Positions 7,253 through 14,395 of a stretch of DNA of 15,878 bases are shown in pieces. The stretch comes from Faecalicoccus sp. (GTDB lineage: Bacteria; Bacillota_I; Bacilli_A; Erysipelotrichales; Erysipelotrichaceae): assembly GCA_017941505.1 (NCBI GenBank), contig JAGAWH010000188.1, positions 1 through 15,878 on the forward strand, read 5' to 3'. Every line of letters starts with the position of its first letter. Position 1 is the stretch's first letter. The notes under the pieces are model-generated. The model had not been told where the DNA came from. It saw only the letters and a list, made by a program, of their open reading frames with translations, and searched no databases. The position numbers and the translations under genes were made by a program.

Positions 7253-8004
7253 CAGTTCAACACACCTTTCACATCAAAGCGCTGATAGATTATTAACAAT
7301 TCAGCTTCATAGTCAACGTATTCTTTAAATTCCCTTTCCAGATCTTTAAATTTATCTTCCACCATCAAAGGATCTTCCAATAAGTATTTAAATTGATACG
7401 GATCCGTATTTTTAATCGTATGAATCTCATCCTGGAGTTTTTCTATTTTATCTTCAATATTTTCAATTTCTATTTCTCCGTGTTCATCCAAATAGCGGCG
7501 CACCATAAAGGAAAGCTCTTCGAGCTCTTCCAGATCGTTACATTCATAAGCTGTAACGATTTTTGTCCATAACTCGGCAATCTTAGGATCTGACTGGAGT
7601 TCCGGATGTAAATCCGGATGGAGCATCCTTGCCATTTCCCGATACAGCTTTTTGATCTTTCGTAATTCTATTTCCGGGATATCAATTGTCGATTGTATGG
7701 AGGTTGTATAATTGATGATATTTTCTAAAGAAGAATAGTAATCTTTCATCTGTTTTTGAATAAAGGATCGAAGCTCATGTTCATGAATTTCTTTTCCCGA
7801 ATTCATCATTGCCTGACAATAGGCAATCTTCTTTTTTAATTCGATACAGCGAATCTTCTGTTGAAAGTTTTGAATAATCTTTTCACCGAATACACGATAG
7901 TATTCCATACGGTATATAACCGACATCTTCTTCAAGCGGTCTTTTTCCAATACCAGTTCTTCATATAAATTTTGCGATGCGTTCTTTTTTTTAATCAGTT
8001 CCAT
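7252..8004 (-). CDS. J-domain-like coiled-coil protein
   Basis: A 250-residue, highly charged helical protein. Residues about 112-160 resemble the core of a J domain: a basic helix (RKIKKLYREMARM), the HPD tripeptide H129-P130-D131 that normally stimulates DnaK ATPase, then a helix ending in TAYECNDLEEL. Helices about 15-95 and 175-235 are rich in Glu and Lys and probably form coiled coils. There are no Gly/Phe or zinc-finger regions, so it is not DnaJ itself but a J-like adaptor. The start is supported by GAGGT about 9 nt before the ATG. The gene overlaps the upstream Sel1 gene by 14 nt and touches the HIRAN gene by one base. Its likely role is assembling or remodelling the operon's protein complex, possibly with DnaK. 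I do not recognise it as a named family. Confidence 0.7.
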   Translation of the reverse strand: MELIKKKNASQNLYEELVLEKDRLKKMSVIYRMEYYRVFGEKIIQNFQQKIRCIELKKKIAYCQAMMNSGKEIHEHELRSFIQKQMKDYYSSLENIINYTTSIQSTIDIPEIELRKIKKLYREMARMLHPDLHPELQSDPKIAELWTKIVTAYECNDLEELEELSFMVRRYLDEHGEIEIENIEDKIEKLQDEIHTIKNTDPYQFKYLLEDPLMVEDKFKDLEREFKEYVDYEAELLIIYQRFDVKGVLN

Positions 8005-8881
8005 GATATTCTACCTCAAAGGAATAAAAGCGTTCCTGTATTTCTGTTAAACGGCGGTTGTTGATTTTTCCAAACATCATCAAAGCATCGATATCTTCAT
8101 ACCAATTATCATCAAATTGAATCACGATATTTCCATTCTCTTTGACAAAATTTACTACATGAATATTTTTTCCAAAGCGAAATAATACTGTACATGGTTT
8201 ATCGCGCAAATAATATAAATCATAAAAAGACATATTATCTTCATCAAAAGAAATTATGTTGTAGATGCGGTGCACTAAATCTTTCATTATTTCTAAATTT
8301 CCAAAAAAGGAATCCCATTTTAACCGCTGGTCTAAAAACCGTCTGGCACTGAAATATAAATTTGCTGCATCTTTTTTCTTTCCTTCACTTTCACGAATTT
8401 CAGCCAGTCGAAGGGCAATTTCCGGATAAGGCTGCCCTACATATTGAAACCGCTTAGCCTTGGAAAACAGCTTTTGAATCATCGTTTTATACGTATTGTA
8501 GCTTTTCTTCACATAGTATCCGTTTTTATACATATCCGCTATCTTATAGGCAGCATTGACATTTCCTAAATCAGCTGCCTTAGAATATGCTTCAAAAGCA
8601 CGCTGATAATCCGGTGCCCCCAGACGACCGTAATAAAAAATATATCCCAAACCGAGATATCCATATTCGTTTCCCTGATCGGCTGCCATCTGATAATAGG
8701 TATAAGCAAGATCATAATTTTGAATGCCGTAATAATAGCCACCGAGCTCAATCATAGCTTCAGTATCTGAATTGCGAACCAAATACTCTGCAGCTTCGGT
8801 AAATTCAAAAATATCGTCTTCTGTGGGGCTGGGATTATTGTTGAAAAGCTTGATAATTTCCCATGCGGTTTTTTCTTCCAT
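7991..8881 (-). CDS. Sel1-repeat (TPR-like) protein
   Basis: A 296-residue soluble protein. Sel1-like repeats of about 36 residues are seen around residues 39-73, 74-109 and 110-145, with typical wording such as AYTYYQMAADQGNEYGYL and AFEAYSKAADLGN. More helical-hairpin sequence follows to about 210. Residues about 228-290 differ: several beta strands (TVLFRFGKN, HVVNFVKENG, IVIQFDDNWYED), perhaps a small ligand-binding domain. Sel1 proteins are protein-protein scaffolds; no enzyme motif is seen. It is the first gene of the five-gene operon and overlaps the J-like gene by 14 nt. The ATG at 8881 has no Shine-Dalgarno, but TATAAT lies 7 nt before it, so a leaderless transcript is likely. A downstream start would cut into the first helix, and no better one was found. 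Confidence 0.78.
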   Translation of the reverse strand: MEEKTAWEIIKLFNNNPSPTEDDIFEFTEAAEYLVRNSDTEAMIELGGYYYGIQNYDLAYTYYQMAADQGNEYGYLGLGYIFYYGRLGAPDYQRAFEAYSKAADLGNVNAAYKIADMYKNGYYVKKSYNTYKTMIQKLFSKAKRFQYVGQPYPEIALRLAEIRESEGKKKDAANLYFSARRFLDQRLKWDSFFGNLEIMKDLVHRIYNIISFDEDNMSFYDLYYLRDKPCTVLFRFGKNIHVVNFVKENGNIVIQFDDNWYEDIDALMMFGKINNRRLTEIQERFYSFEVEYHGTD

Positions 8882-8888
8882 GGTTCAT

Positions 8889-8917
8889 ATTATACCAATT
8901 TTGAGTCTCTATTTGAA
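8889..8917 (-). promoter_or_regulatory. Promoter of the Sel1-J-HIRAN-HNH-ligA operon, leaderless start
   Basis: On the minus strand TTCAAA (8917-8912), four of six matches to the -35 consensus, is 17 bp from a perfect TATAAT (8894-8889). The ATG begins 7 nt later at 8881, where transcription itself should start. No RBS is present. The -35 lies inside the inverted repeat at 8911-8934, which gives an obvious route to repression. Confidence 0.7.
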
Positions 8918-8934
8918 TGTTTATGACTTCAAAT
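8911..8934. promoter_or_regulatory. Inverted repeat, candidate operator of the five-gene operon
   Basis: ATTTGAA (8911-8917) and TTCAAAT (8928-8934) are perfect 7-bp arms separated by 10 bp. The left arm coincides with the -35 box of the leftward operon promoter. A dimeric regulator here would block that promoter. The arms are AT-rich, so chance cannot be excluded, and no second copy was found beside the other promoters in the window. Confidence 0.4.
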
Positions 8935-8975
8935 TCGGTATAGCTGATTAGACAGATTAAGTATAGGCATCCTAC

Positions 8976-9005
8976 TTGAATTAGCATTAAAAAGTATAGT
9001 ATAAA
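8976..9005 (+). promoter_or_regulatory. Promoter of the DUF362 gene
   Basis: TTGAAT (8976-8981) lies 18 bp from TATAAA (9000-9005). TATAGT (8995-9000) overlaps it but would give too short a spacer. The leader of about 35 nt contains a small hairpin, ATACC-AGAA-GGTAT (9017-9030), and then the strong RBS AAAGGAG (9035-9041), 6 nt from the ATG. The hairpin may protect the 5' end. Confidence 0.6.
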
Positions 9006-9047
9006 TTAATTAACAAATACCAGAAGGTATATTGAAAGGAGAATCCT

Positions 9048-10067
9048 ATGTTAAAAGTTAATAAGGTTGCGGGAAAAGGCGGAGAAAAATATGTGCCTTA
9101 TGACCAAAGAACCGGTAAAGAATCTGTTGTCTACTTTACAAGAGACTTGTCCCCTGAAGGATTAAAGAAAGCATTTGATACCGTTGCTCCTGCATTAAAA
9201 GGAAAAATTGCGATTAAGCTGCATACCGGTGAACCTCACGGACCGAATATTATCCCTCGTCCATGGGTAAAAGAACTCATCCAGGATAAACTTCCGGATG
9301 CGACTATTATTGAAACAAATACATACTATATCGGTGACCGCTTCACTACCGAAGATCATAAAAAGACACTTGAGATCAACGGATGGAATTTTGCACCGGT
9401 TGATATTACCGATGCCGATGGTGCAAAAACACTTCCGGTTAAAGGCGGTAAATGGTTTACCGAAATGTCTGTCGGTAAGACTTTAACAGACTACGATTCC
9501 ATGTTGACACTCACTCACTTCAAAGGACATACCATGGGTGGTTTCGGTGGATCCAATAAGAATATCGGTATTGGATGCGCGGATGGAACAACCGGTAAAA
9601 AGTGGATCCATACCAACACCAATAAGCCAAACCAATGGGATGTAAACATGGAAGAATTGATGGAAAAGATCTCTGAATCCACAAAGGCTACCATTGACTA
9701 TTTCGGTGATCAGGTTGTTTATATCAACGTACTCAGAAATATGTCTGTATCCTGTGATTGCGAAGGTGTAAGTGCACAGCCTGTTGTTACACCGGATATC
9801 GGTATCTTAGCATCTACAGATATCTGTGCCATTGATACAGCTTCCATGGACTTAGTATATGCCTTACCGGAAGAATCCAATAAGGATTTCAAGGAACGTG
9901 TAGAAACCCGTCACGGTCATCGCCAGCTTTCTTATATGAAAGAGCTTGGCATGGGTAACAACCGCTACGCATTGATTGACTTAGATAACGACAACAAGAA
10001 AATTGATGCAGCAACTGCTGTAGAAGGCATTTCTGGCGGATGGGTTCCTGACAAATACAACGTATAA
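9048..10067 (+). CDS. DUF362 domain protein
   Basis: A 339-residue protein that is DUF362 across most of its length. The core LTHFKGHTMGGFGGSNKNIG (155-174) leads to C177, and DCE with C236 and C238 precedes TPDIGILASTDICAID (248-263; C260). These four Cys residues may bind metal or an Fe-S cluster, but the CxxCxxC ferredoxin module fused to many DUF362 proteins is absent. There is no signal peptide. The biochemical role of DUF362 is not settled; redox or Fe-S functions have been suggested. The optimal RBS (AAAGGAG), clean promoter and dedicated terminator suggest strong expression as a single-gene unit. A damaged copy of its last 22 codons lies at 11844-11909, showing a second DUF362 gene once stood downstream. 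Confidence 0.88.
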   Translation: MLKVNKVAGKGGEKYVPYDQRTGKESVVYFTRDLSPEGLKKAFDTVAPALKGKIAIKLHTGEPHGPNIIPRPWVKELIQDKLPDATIIETNTYYIGDRFTTEDHKKTLEINGWNFAPVDITDADGAKTLPVKGGKWFTEMSVGKTLTDYDSMLTLTHFKGHTMGGFGGSNKNIGIGCADGTTGKKWIHTNTNKPNQWDVNMEELMEKISESTKATIDYFGDQVVYINVLRNMSVSCDCEGVSAQPVVTPDIGILASTDICAIDTASMDLVYALPEESNKDFKERVETRHGHRQLSYMKELGMGNNRYALIDLDNDNKKIDAATAVEGISGGWVPDKYNV

Positions 10068-10073
10068 AACCCC

Positions 10074-10097
10074 GGAGAGCAAATGCTCTCCTTTTTT
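10074..10097 (+). terminator. Terminator of the DUF362 gene
   Basis: GGAGAGC (10074-10080) and GCTCTCC (10085-10091) form a perfect 7-bp stem with a 4-nt loop, followed by six T residues (10092-10097). It begins 6 nt after the DUF362 stop codon. Confidence 0.95.
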
Positions 10098-10126
10098 GAT
10101 GACTTCATGAATACTAATTTGATAAT
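10096..10126 (+). promoter_or_regulatory. Possible promoter of the STAS-kinase unit
   Basis: TTGATG (10096-10101), which begins in the U-tract of the preceding terminator, is 19 bp from GATAAT (10121-10126). TATAAA (10126-10131) is an alternative -10 without a good -35. A promoter is expected because the upstream terminator is strong. AAGGAGG (10138-10144) follows, 9 nt before the ATG. Confidence 0.35.
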
Positions 10127-10153
10127 ATAAAATAATTAAGGAGGAAGCTGTCC

Positions 10154-11320
10154 ATGAATACTCTTAATACTAAGCTTACCGGTCGATTTGATGGCTCCAA
10201 TACCAAACAATGGTATGAAAAGACGATTTCCGATTTAACCGAACAAAACGCCAAAAGACTGGAGATTGATTGTGAACAGTTATCTTATATTTCCGGCATA
10301 GGACTCAGGCAGCTTTTATCTATTCATGAATTGGGCTATCAAATCTCCTGTAAAAATGTATCACAAGACATTTACGAAGTTTTTGATGAAACCGGTCTTA
10401 CAAAAATCATGAATATCCAGAAAAAACCGCGCAAAATCAAAATTGACGGTTTTAAATCCATAGCACACGGTACCGTAGGCACTGTATATCGATTAGATAA
10501 AGATAAAGTGCTGAAACTGTTCAACCGTAACATAACGCTGGATGATATTGAACGTGAAAAACAATATGCTCAAACGACATTTCTTTTGGGAATCCCTACC
10601 GCAATTTCTTATGAGGTAGTGCAGGTAGATGACTGTTATGGAATCATTCTTGAGATGGCCGGTCATACAACTTTTTCCAAAGAATTAACTATCCATATGG
10701 ATCAGTTTGACAATCTTGCCAATCAATATACTTCCCTGTTAAAAAAGATTCATCAAACACCGGTTGAGACAGGTGTATTACCTTCCATCAAGGAGATTTA
10801 TCACCAATATATCGACAGAGCCGATTATCTCAGCCAGGATGAGATAAGCAGTCTTCATTTATTAGTTGACAGCGTTCCTGAACGAAACACTATGATCCAT
10901 GGTGACTATCATGCCAACAACGTTATGATTAAAGATGATGAGATGATCTTGATTGATTTAGGAGATGTATCCTATGGCCATCCTATCTTTGATCTTTCCG
11001 GCATGTATGTATCCCACGTCTTAGTTGGAAATTACCAGCCGGACTTTATAAAGGCAGGAATGGGAATCGATTATCAAACATGTTTACGGCTATGGGATAG
11101 TGTTTGTCATACCTATTTTAAAAATAAGTCGAAAGAAAATAGATCCCGGAAAGAACAATTGATTCGACAATTTGCCTGTATGAAAATTCTCTTAATGTAT
11201 GTTCTTGCCCCGGGTATTGAAAAAGCTCTGACCTGGAAACCTTTAGAGGACGCTAAAGAAAAGCTATTTTCCAATATCGATAATCTGATTGAAGAATTGA
11301 AAAAAGACGACTTAGTTTAG
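10154..11320 (+). CDS. STAS domain fused to an APH/choline-kinase-like phosphotransferase
   Basis: A 388-residue fusion. Residues about 5-88 form a STAS domain like anti-sigma-factor antagonists: LTGRFDGSN (8-16), then LEIDCEQLSYISGIGLRQLL (36-55). S47 is at the position phosphorylated in SpoIIAA-type proteins; the second Ser of the usual SS pair is Gly. Residues about 98-385 are a small-molecule kinase: Gly-rich loop AHGTVGTVY (104-112), ATP-binding K121, Brenner motif HGDYHANN (249-256) with catalytic D251 and N256, and metal-binding D268 in LIDLGD. It resembles the TIGR02172-type putative kinases. Substrate unknown; a sugar, amino alcohol, nucleoside or protein are all possible, and nothing specifically indicates antibiotic resistance. 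AAGGAGG gives a strong start. It is followed after 13 nt by a nucleotidylyltransferase gene, suggesting two consecutive activation steps. Confidence 0.82.
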   Translation: MNTLNTKLTGRFDGSNTKQWYEKTISDLTEQNAKRLEIDCEQLSYISGIGLRQLLSIHELGYQISCKNVSQDIYEVFDETGLTKIMNIQKKPRKIKIDGFKSIAHGTVGTVYRLDKDKVLKLFNRNITLDDIEREKQYAQTTFLLGIPTAISYEVVQVDDCYGIILEMAGHTTFSKELTIHMDQFDNLANQYTSLLKKIHQTPVETGVLPSIKEIYHQYIDRADYLSQDEISSLHLLVDSVPERNTMIHGDYHANNVMIKDDEMILIDLGDVSYGHPIFDLSGMYVSHVLVGNYQPDFIKAGMGIDYQTCLRLWDSVCHTYFKNKSKENRSRKEQLIRQFACMKILLMYVLAPGIEKALTWKPLEDAKEKLFSNIDNLIEELKKDDLV

Positions 11321-11333
11321 AGGTGATAAACAT

Positions 11334-11834
11334 ATGGAGAAAGAAGGAAAAACAGTTGTGTGCATGGGATCCTTTAACCCGGTTACTATCGGTCATATCG
11401 ATTTGTTCGAACAAATTCTCAAAATACATCCTTACTTCCATCTTTTCGTGCGCTATAACGAAGGTGTCGATTTGACAAGCTGGGAAATTAAAAAAAGCTG
11501 GTTTGACCGCATCAACCAGGAACACGGCAATCGAATCATCATTCACAAATTGACTACGGATACAATGAAAGGTAAACAGTATAATGTTGATATTTTTACC
11601 TACTTTATCCATTTATTTGAAGATGAATTGGGTACGCCGATCGATAAAATCTGGGTTGGCGAAGATGCGGCACCGCTGATTGAAAAAGCACAGGTTCATT
11701 TCCCGAATACACATTTTGTGATCACAGCACGAACAGAGATTTGTTCAACCGATATTCGCAAGGATTTAGAAGGCCATAAAGATTGGGTTCCGGATTATGT
11801 TTATAAAGATTTAAAAACTCTAAATACAAAATAA
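11334..11834 (+). CDS. Nucleotidylyltransferase, NadR/CoaD-like
   Basis: A 166-residue single-domain HxGH-superfamily enzyme. The nucleotide-binding motif is GSFNPVTIGH (12-21), with T18 and H21 matching the T/HxGH signature. WVGED (107-111) lies in the middle, and the C-terminal signature is TEICSTDIR (134-142), the ISSTxxR motif. The following HKDWVPDYV resembles the end of NadR-type NMN adenylyltransferases more than CoaD. It should transfer AMP or CMP to a phosphorylated substrate and release pyrophosphate. The ATG has GAGGTGA 7 nt upstream and lies 13 nt after the STAS-kinase gene. The pair could phosphorylate and then nucleotidylate one substrate; NMN is possible but unproven. The stop codon is 9 nt before the DUF362 relict, which happens to be in the same frame but is separated by stops. 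Confidence 0.78.
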   Translation: MEKEGKTVVCMGSFNPVTIGHIDLFEQILKIHPYFHLFVRYNEGVDLTSWEIKKSWFDRINQEHGNRIIIHKLTTDTMKGKQYNVDIFTYFIHLFEDELGTPIDKIWVGEDAAPLIEKAQVHFPNTHFVITARTEICSTDIRKDLEGHKDWVPDYVYKDLKTLNTK

Positions 11835-11843
11835 AGCCATTGA

Positions 11844-11909
11844 ATTGATGCCGCAGCTGCCGTAGAAGGCATTAAAGATGGATGAGTTTTTCACAAATAC
11901 AACATATAA
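11844..11909 (+). pseudogene. Relict 3' end of a second DUF362 gene
   Basis: These 66 bases align without gaps to the last 66 bases of the intact DUF362 gene (10002-10067), with 53 identical positions (about 80%). The reading is IDAAAAVEGI, then KDG, a stop in place of Trp (TGG to TGA), VFHKYNI and a final TAA exactly where the intact gene stops. Similarity ends abruptly at 11843, and nothing of the first about 318 codons remains nearby. The nucleotidylyltransferase gene occupies the space just upstream. This is the stump of a paralogue or duplicate, now non-coding, transcribed if at all as part of the 3' UTR of the kinase operon. Confidence 0.85.
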
Positions 11910-11919
11910 CCTTGAGGGA

Positions 11920-11958
11920 CTGTAACGAAATGAAATAATTTCGTTACAGCCTTTTTTT
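11920..11958 (+). terminator. Strong terminator after the nucleotidylyltransferase gene
   Basis: CTGTAACGAAAT (11920-11931) and ATTTCGTTACAG (11938-11949) form a perfect 12-bp stem with a 6-nt loop. Flanking GG/CC can extend it past a bulged A, and seven T residues follow (11952-11958). It probably ended the lost DUF362 copy and now ends the kinase-nucleotidylyltransferase unit. Its sequence is unrelated to the terminator of the intact DUF362 gene. Confidence 0.95.
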
Positions 11959-11984
11959 ACATTACGATTTAAAATTTCACTTTA

Positions 11985-12014
11985 TTTAGAGTAAACTAAT
12001 GGTTGTAGTAAAAT
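11985..12014 (+). promoter_or_regulatory. Possible recQ promoter
   Basis: TTTAGA (11985-11990), four of six matches to the -35 consensus, is 18 bp from TAAAAT (12009-12014). The 72 bp between the preceding terminator and the gene must contain the promoter, but no candidate is strong. Confidence 0.3.
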
Positions 12015-12039
12015 CAGATTATATGCAGGAATGGTGGGT

Positions 12040-14295
12040 ATGGACGCAAAAGATACTTTAAAACAATATTTCGGATATGATACTTTTAAACCCGGACAGG
12101 AAGATATTATCAATGCCATCCTTGATAGAAAAGATGTATTGGCCATTATGCCGACAGGCTCAGGCAAATCCATCTGTTATCAGATACCGGCATTGTTGAT
12201 GCCGGGTTTAACGATTGTTATATCTCCGCTGATATCACTTATGCAGGACCAGGTAAAGGCATTAAATGCATCCGGCATCCGTGCAGGATATATCAACTCC
12301 TCTTTAACAGAAACACAGATATCCAAGGTCTATGCCAATGCCGTAAAGGGAATATATCGAATTTTATATGTGGCACCGGAACGATTGGAAAGTTATGGGT
12401 TTAAAAATTTTGCCAATAAAGTAAATATCTCCATGATCACAATTGATGAAGCCCACTGTATTTCTCAATGGGGACAGGATTTCAGGCCAAGTTATCTCAA
12501 GATTGTAGACTTCATTGACCGCTTATCGAATCGACCTGTTGTGAGCGCCTTTACTGCAACCGCAACACAAGAAGTAAAAACAGATATCGCCTGTGTATTA
12601 AAGCTTAAAAATCAAAAAATAGTAGTAACAGGTTTTGATCGTGAAAATTTATATTTTGATGTGAAAACCGTAAAAAGAAAAGATGATTATATCCTTCAAT
12701 ATATCCGCAAACATCCAAATGACAGCGGAATTATTTATTGTGCTACCAGAAAAAATGTAGATCAGCTGTATGGATTACTGTCCCAAGCCGGAGTATCTGT
12801 TACAAGATATCATGCCGGAATGACAAATGAAGAAAGAAAGATCAACCAGGATGATTTTATTTACGATAGAAAGTCCGTCATTATCGCAACCAACGCCTTT
12901 GGAATGGGAATTAATAAATCCAACGTTCGCTATGTGATACATTACAATATGCCTCAAAGCATGGAGAATTATTACCAGGAAGCCGGAAGAGCCGGTCGTG
13001 ATGGTGAATCGTCCGAGTGCATATTATTATTTTCACCCCAGGATATCATCATCAATAAATTCTTACTTGATAATAAGGACTTTAGCGGCATTCCTTTTGA
13101 AGATATTGAATTGATTCAACAGCGAGATTCGAAACGACTTCAAATTATGGAAGGATATTGTCGTACTTCCCAATGTCTTCGACAATATATTCTACATTAT
13201 TTTGGTGAAACATCAGACAATCGATGTGATAACTGCGGCAACTGCCAGAGAGAATTTATCGAAATCGATATGACGGAAGAGGCAAAAACAGTAATCAACT
13301 GTGTATGGGAAGCCAGGGGAAGATATGGTATAAATGTGATTCTTGGCACACTTCTTGGTGCCAATCGAGCCAGATTAAAGGAATTAGGAACCACGCAATA
13401 TAAGACGTTTGGCGCTCTAAAAGAGCACTCTGAATCGGATATCCGATTATTGATCAGTCAATTGATTATGAAAGGATATCTCTATCAGACTGCCGACCGG
13501 TACAGTGTGCTTACTATCGGAAATATAGCACCATTAAAAGCTTCCGATACACGTGTTATGGTTTATAAAAATAAGGAACAGGAACCCCGGCAGATATCAA
13601 AAGCCAGCTATAAAAGAACAACAGACTCTCTTACGAAAGCCGGCTATGAACTATTTGATACGCTTAGAGAATTACGCCTGCTGATCGCAAGAAAAGAAGG
13701 ATTGCCACCCTACATTATTTTCAATGATAAAACATTGATTGATATGTGTATCAAAACTCCCACCACAAAAAGTCAAATGCTTAAGGTATCGGGCGTCGGT
13801 GAAATGAAATATGAGAAATACGGTGAAAGATTTATCGAAACCATTTCCGGATTCATGGAAAAAAATCCGCAGGCTCTCACAAGTTTGAAAACAGAAGATT
13901 CAATAACGGAGGCAGGCTTTCCCACTTACTACAATAAAAAAGTTCCCTTTTATCTCAATCCGGAAGATGTAAATCAATATGAATATCGCGATTTAAGTCT
14001 TATCACGGAAATTAAAGATGAACTCAACAAGATTACATCAGCGAAAAATGTAAAAACTATTTATGGCACGGATCTTTTTAGGCTTCTTCTTGAAATGGGT
14101 TATGTCAAAGAAATCCAAAGTAATGGTCGGACTATTCAGATTCAAACAGAATTGGGAGCCTCTAAAGGTATCCAAACAAAGGAAAGAATCAGCAAAAACG
14201 GAACAGCTTATACAGTTTTGGTGTATCCGCCGCAAATTCAAAAAGAAATTGTGAAGTATTACGCATCGCTCAGTCCATCAAAGACAGATATCTAA
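12040..14295 (+). CDS. recQ: ATP-dependent DNA helicase RecQ
   Basis: A 751-residue RecQ-family 3'-5' helicase. The N-terminal helicase domain has Walker A MPTGSGKS (residues 37-44), DEAH (136-139) followed by CISQWGQDFRPSY, motif III SAFTATAT, and motif VI QEAGRAGRDG. The RecQ-Ct zinc site uses Cys at about 374, 379, 396 and 399 (CRTSQC, then CDNCGNC). A winged-helix region follows, then an HRDC domain (about 537-607). The last about 140 residues form an extra C-terminal region found in some Bacillota RecQ proteins, with a possible small RQC-minor-like fold. Roles: recombination repair and fork processing. I chose ATG 12040 because AGGA lies 9 nt upstream and the protein then begins MDAKDTLKQYFGY like relatives. 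ATG 12031 (three residues longer) has AGGA directly abutting it, which is too close. It is a single-gene unit between strong terminators. Confidence 0.94.
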   Translation: MDAKDTLKQYFGYDTFKPGQEDIINAILDRKDVLAIMPTGSGKSICYQIPALLMPGLTIVISPLISLMQDQVKALNASGIRAGYINSSLTETQISKVYANAVKGIYRILYVAPERLESYGFKNFANKVNISMITIDEAHCISQWGQDFRPSYLKIVDFIDRLSNRPVVSAFTATATQEVKTDIACVLKLKNQKIVVTGFDRENLYFDVKTVKRKDDYILQYIRKHPNDSGIIYCATRKNVDQLYGLLSQAGVSVTRYHAGMTNEERKINQDDFIYDRKSVIIATNAFGMGINKSNVRYVIHYNMPQSMENYYQEAGRAGRDGESSECILLFSPQDIIINKFLLDNKDFSGIPFEDIELIQQRDSKRLQIMEGYCRTSQCLRQYILHYFGETSDNRCDNCGNCQREFIEIDMTEEAKTVINCVWEARGRYGINVILGTLLGANRARLKELGTTQYKTFGALKEHSESDIRLLISQLIMKGYLYQTADRYSVLTIGNIAPLKASDTRVMVYKNKEQEPRQISKASYKRTTDSLTKAGYELFDTLRELRLLIARKEGLPPYIIFNDKTLIDMCIKTPTTKSQMLKVSGVGEMKYEKYGERFIETISGFMEKNPQALTSLKTEDSITEAGFPTYYNKKVPFYLNPEDVNQYEYRDLSLITEIKDELNKITSAKNVKTIYGTDLFRLLLEMGYVKEIQSNGRTIQIQTELGASKGIQTKERISKNGTAYTVLVYPPQIQKEIVKYYASLSPSKTDI

Positions 14296-14300
14296 TCTTA

Positions 14301-14330
14301 CCCTTATGGTTATCCATAAGGGATTTTTTT
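14301..14330 (+). terminator. recQ terminator
   Basis: CCCTTATGG (14301-14309) and CCATAAGGG (14314-14322) form a perfect 9-bp stem with a TTAT loop, followed by seven T residues (14324-14330). It begins 5 nt after the recQ stop codon. Confidence 0.95.
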
Positions 14331-14395
14331 CTTTCTGTTTGTAGAAACAAATCCTATGCTTATACAATATCAATCCTAAACTGATTAATTACATT

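Noticed and set aside
10154..11320. Antibiotic resistance phosphotransferase
   Set aside because: The kinase fold is shared, but the STAS fusion and pairing with a nucleotidylyltransferase point to metabolism or signalling, and no resistance-specific feature is seen.
11253..11612. Minus-strand open frame of 119 codons across the kinase/nucleotidylyltransferase junction
   Set aside because: It lies opposite two well-supported genes and resembles no family.
12031..12039. RecQ start three codons earlier
   Set aside because: The AGGA element directly abuts this ATG, which is too close for an RBS, but is well spaced for ATG 12040.
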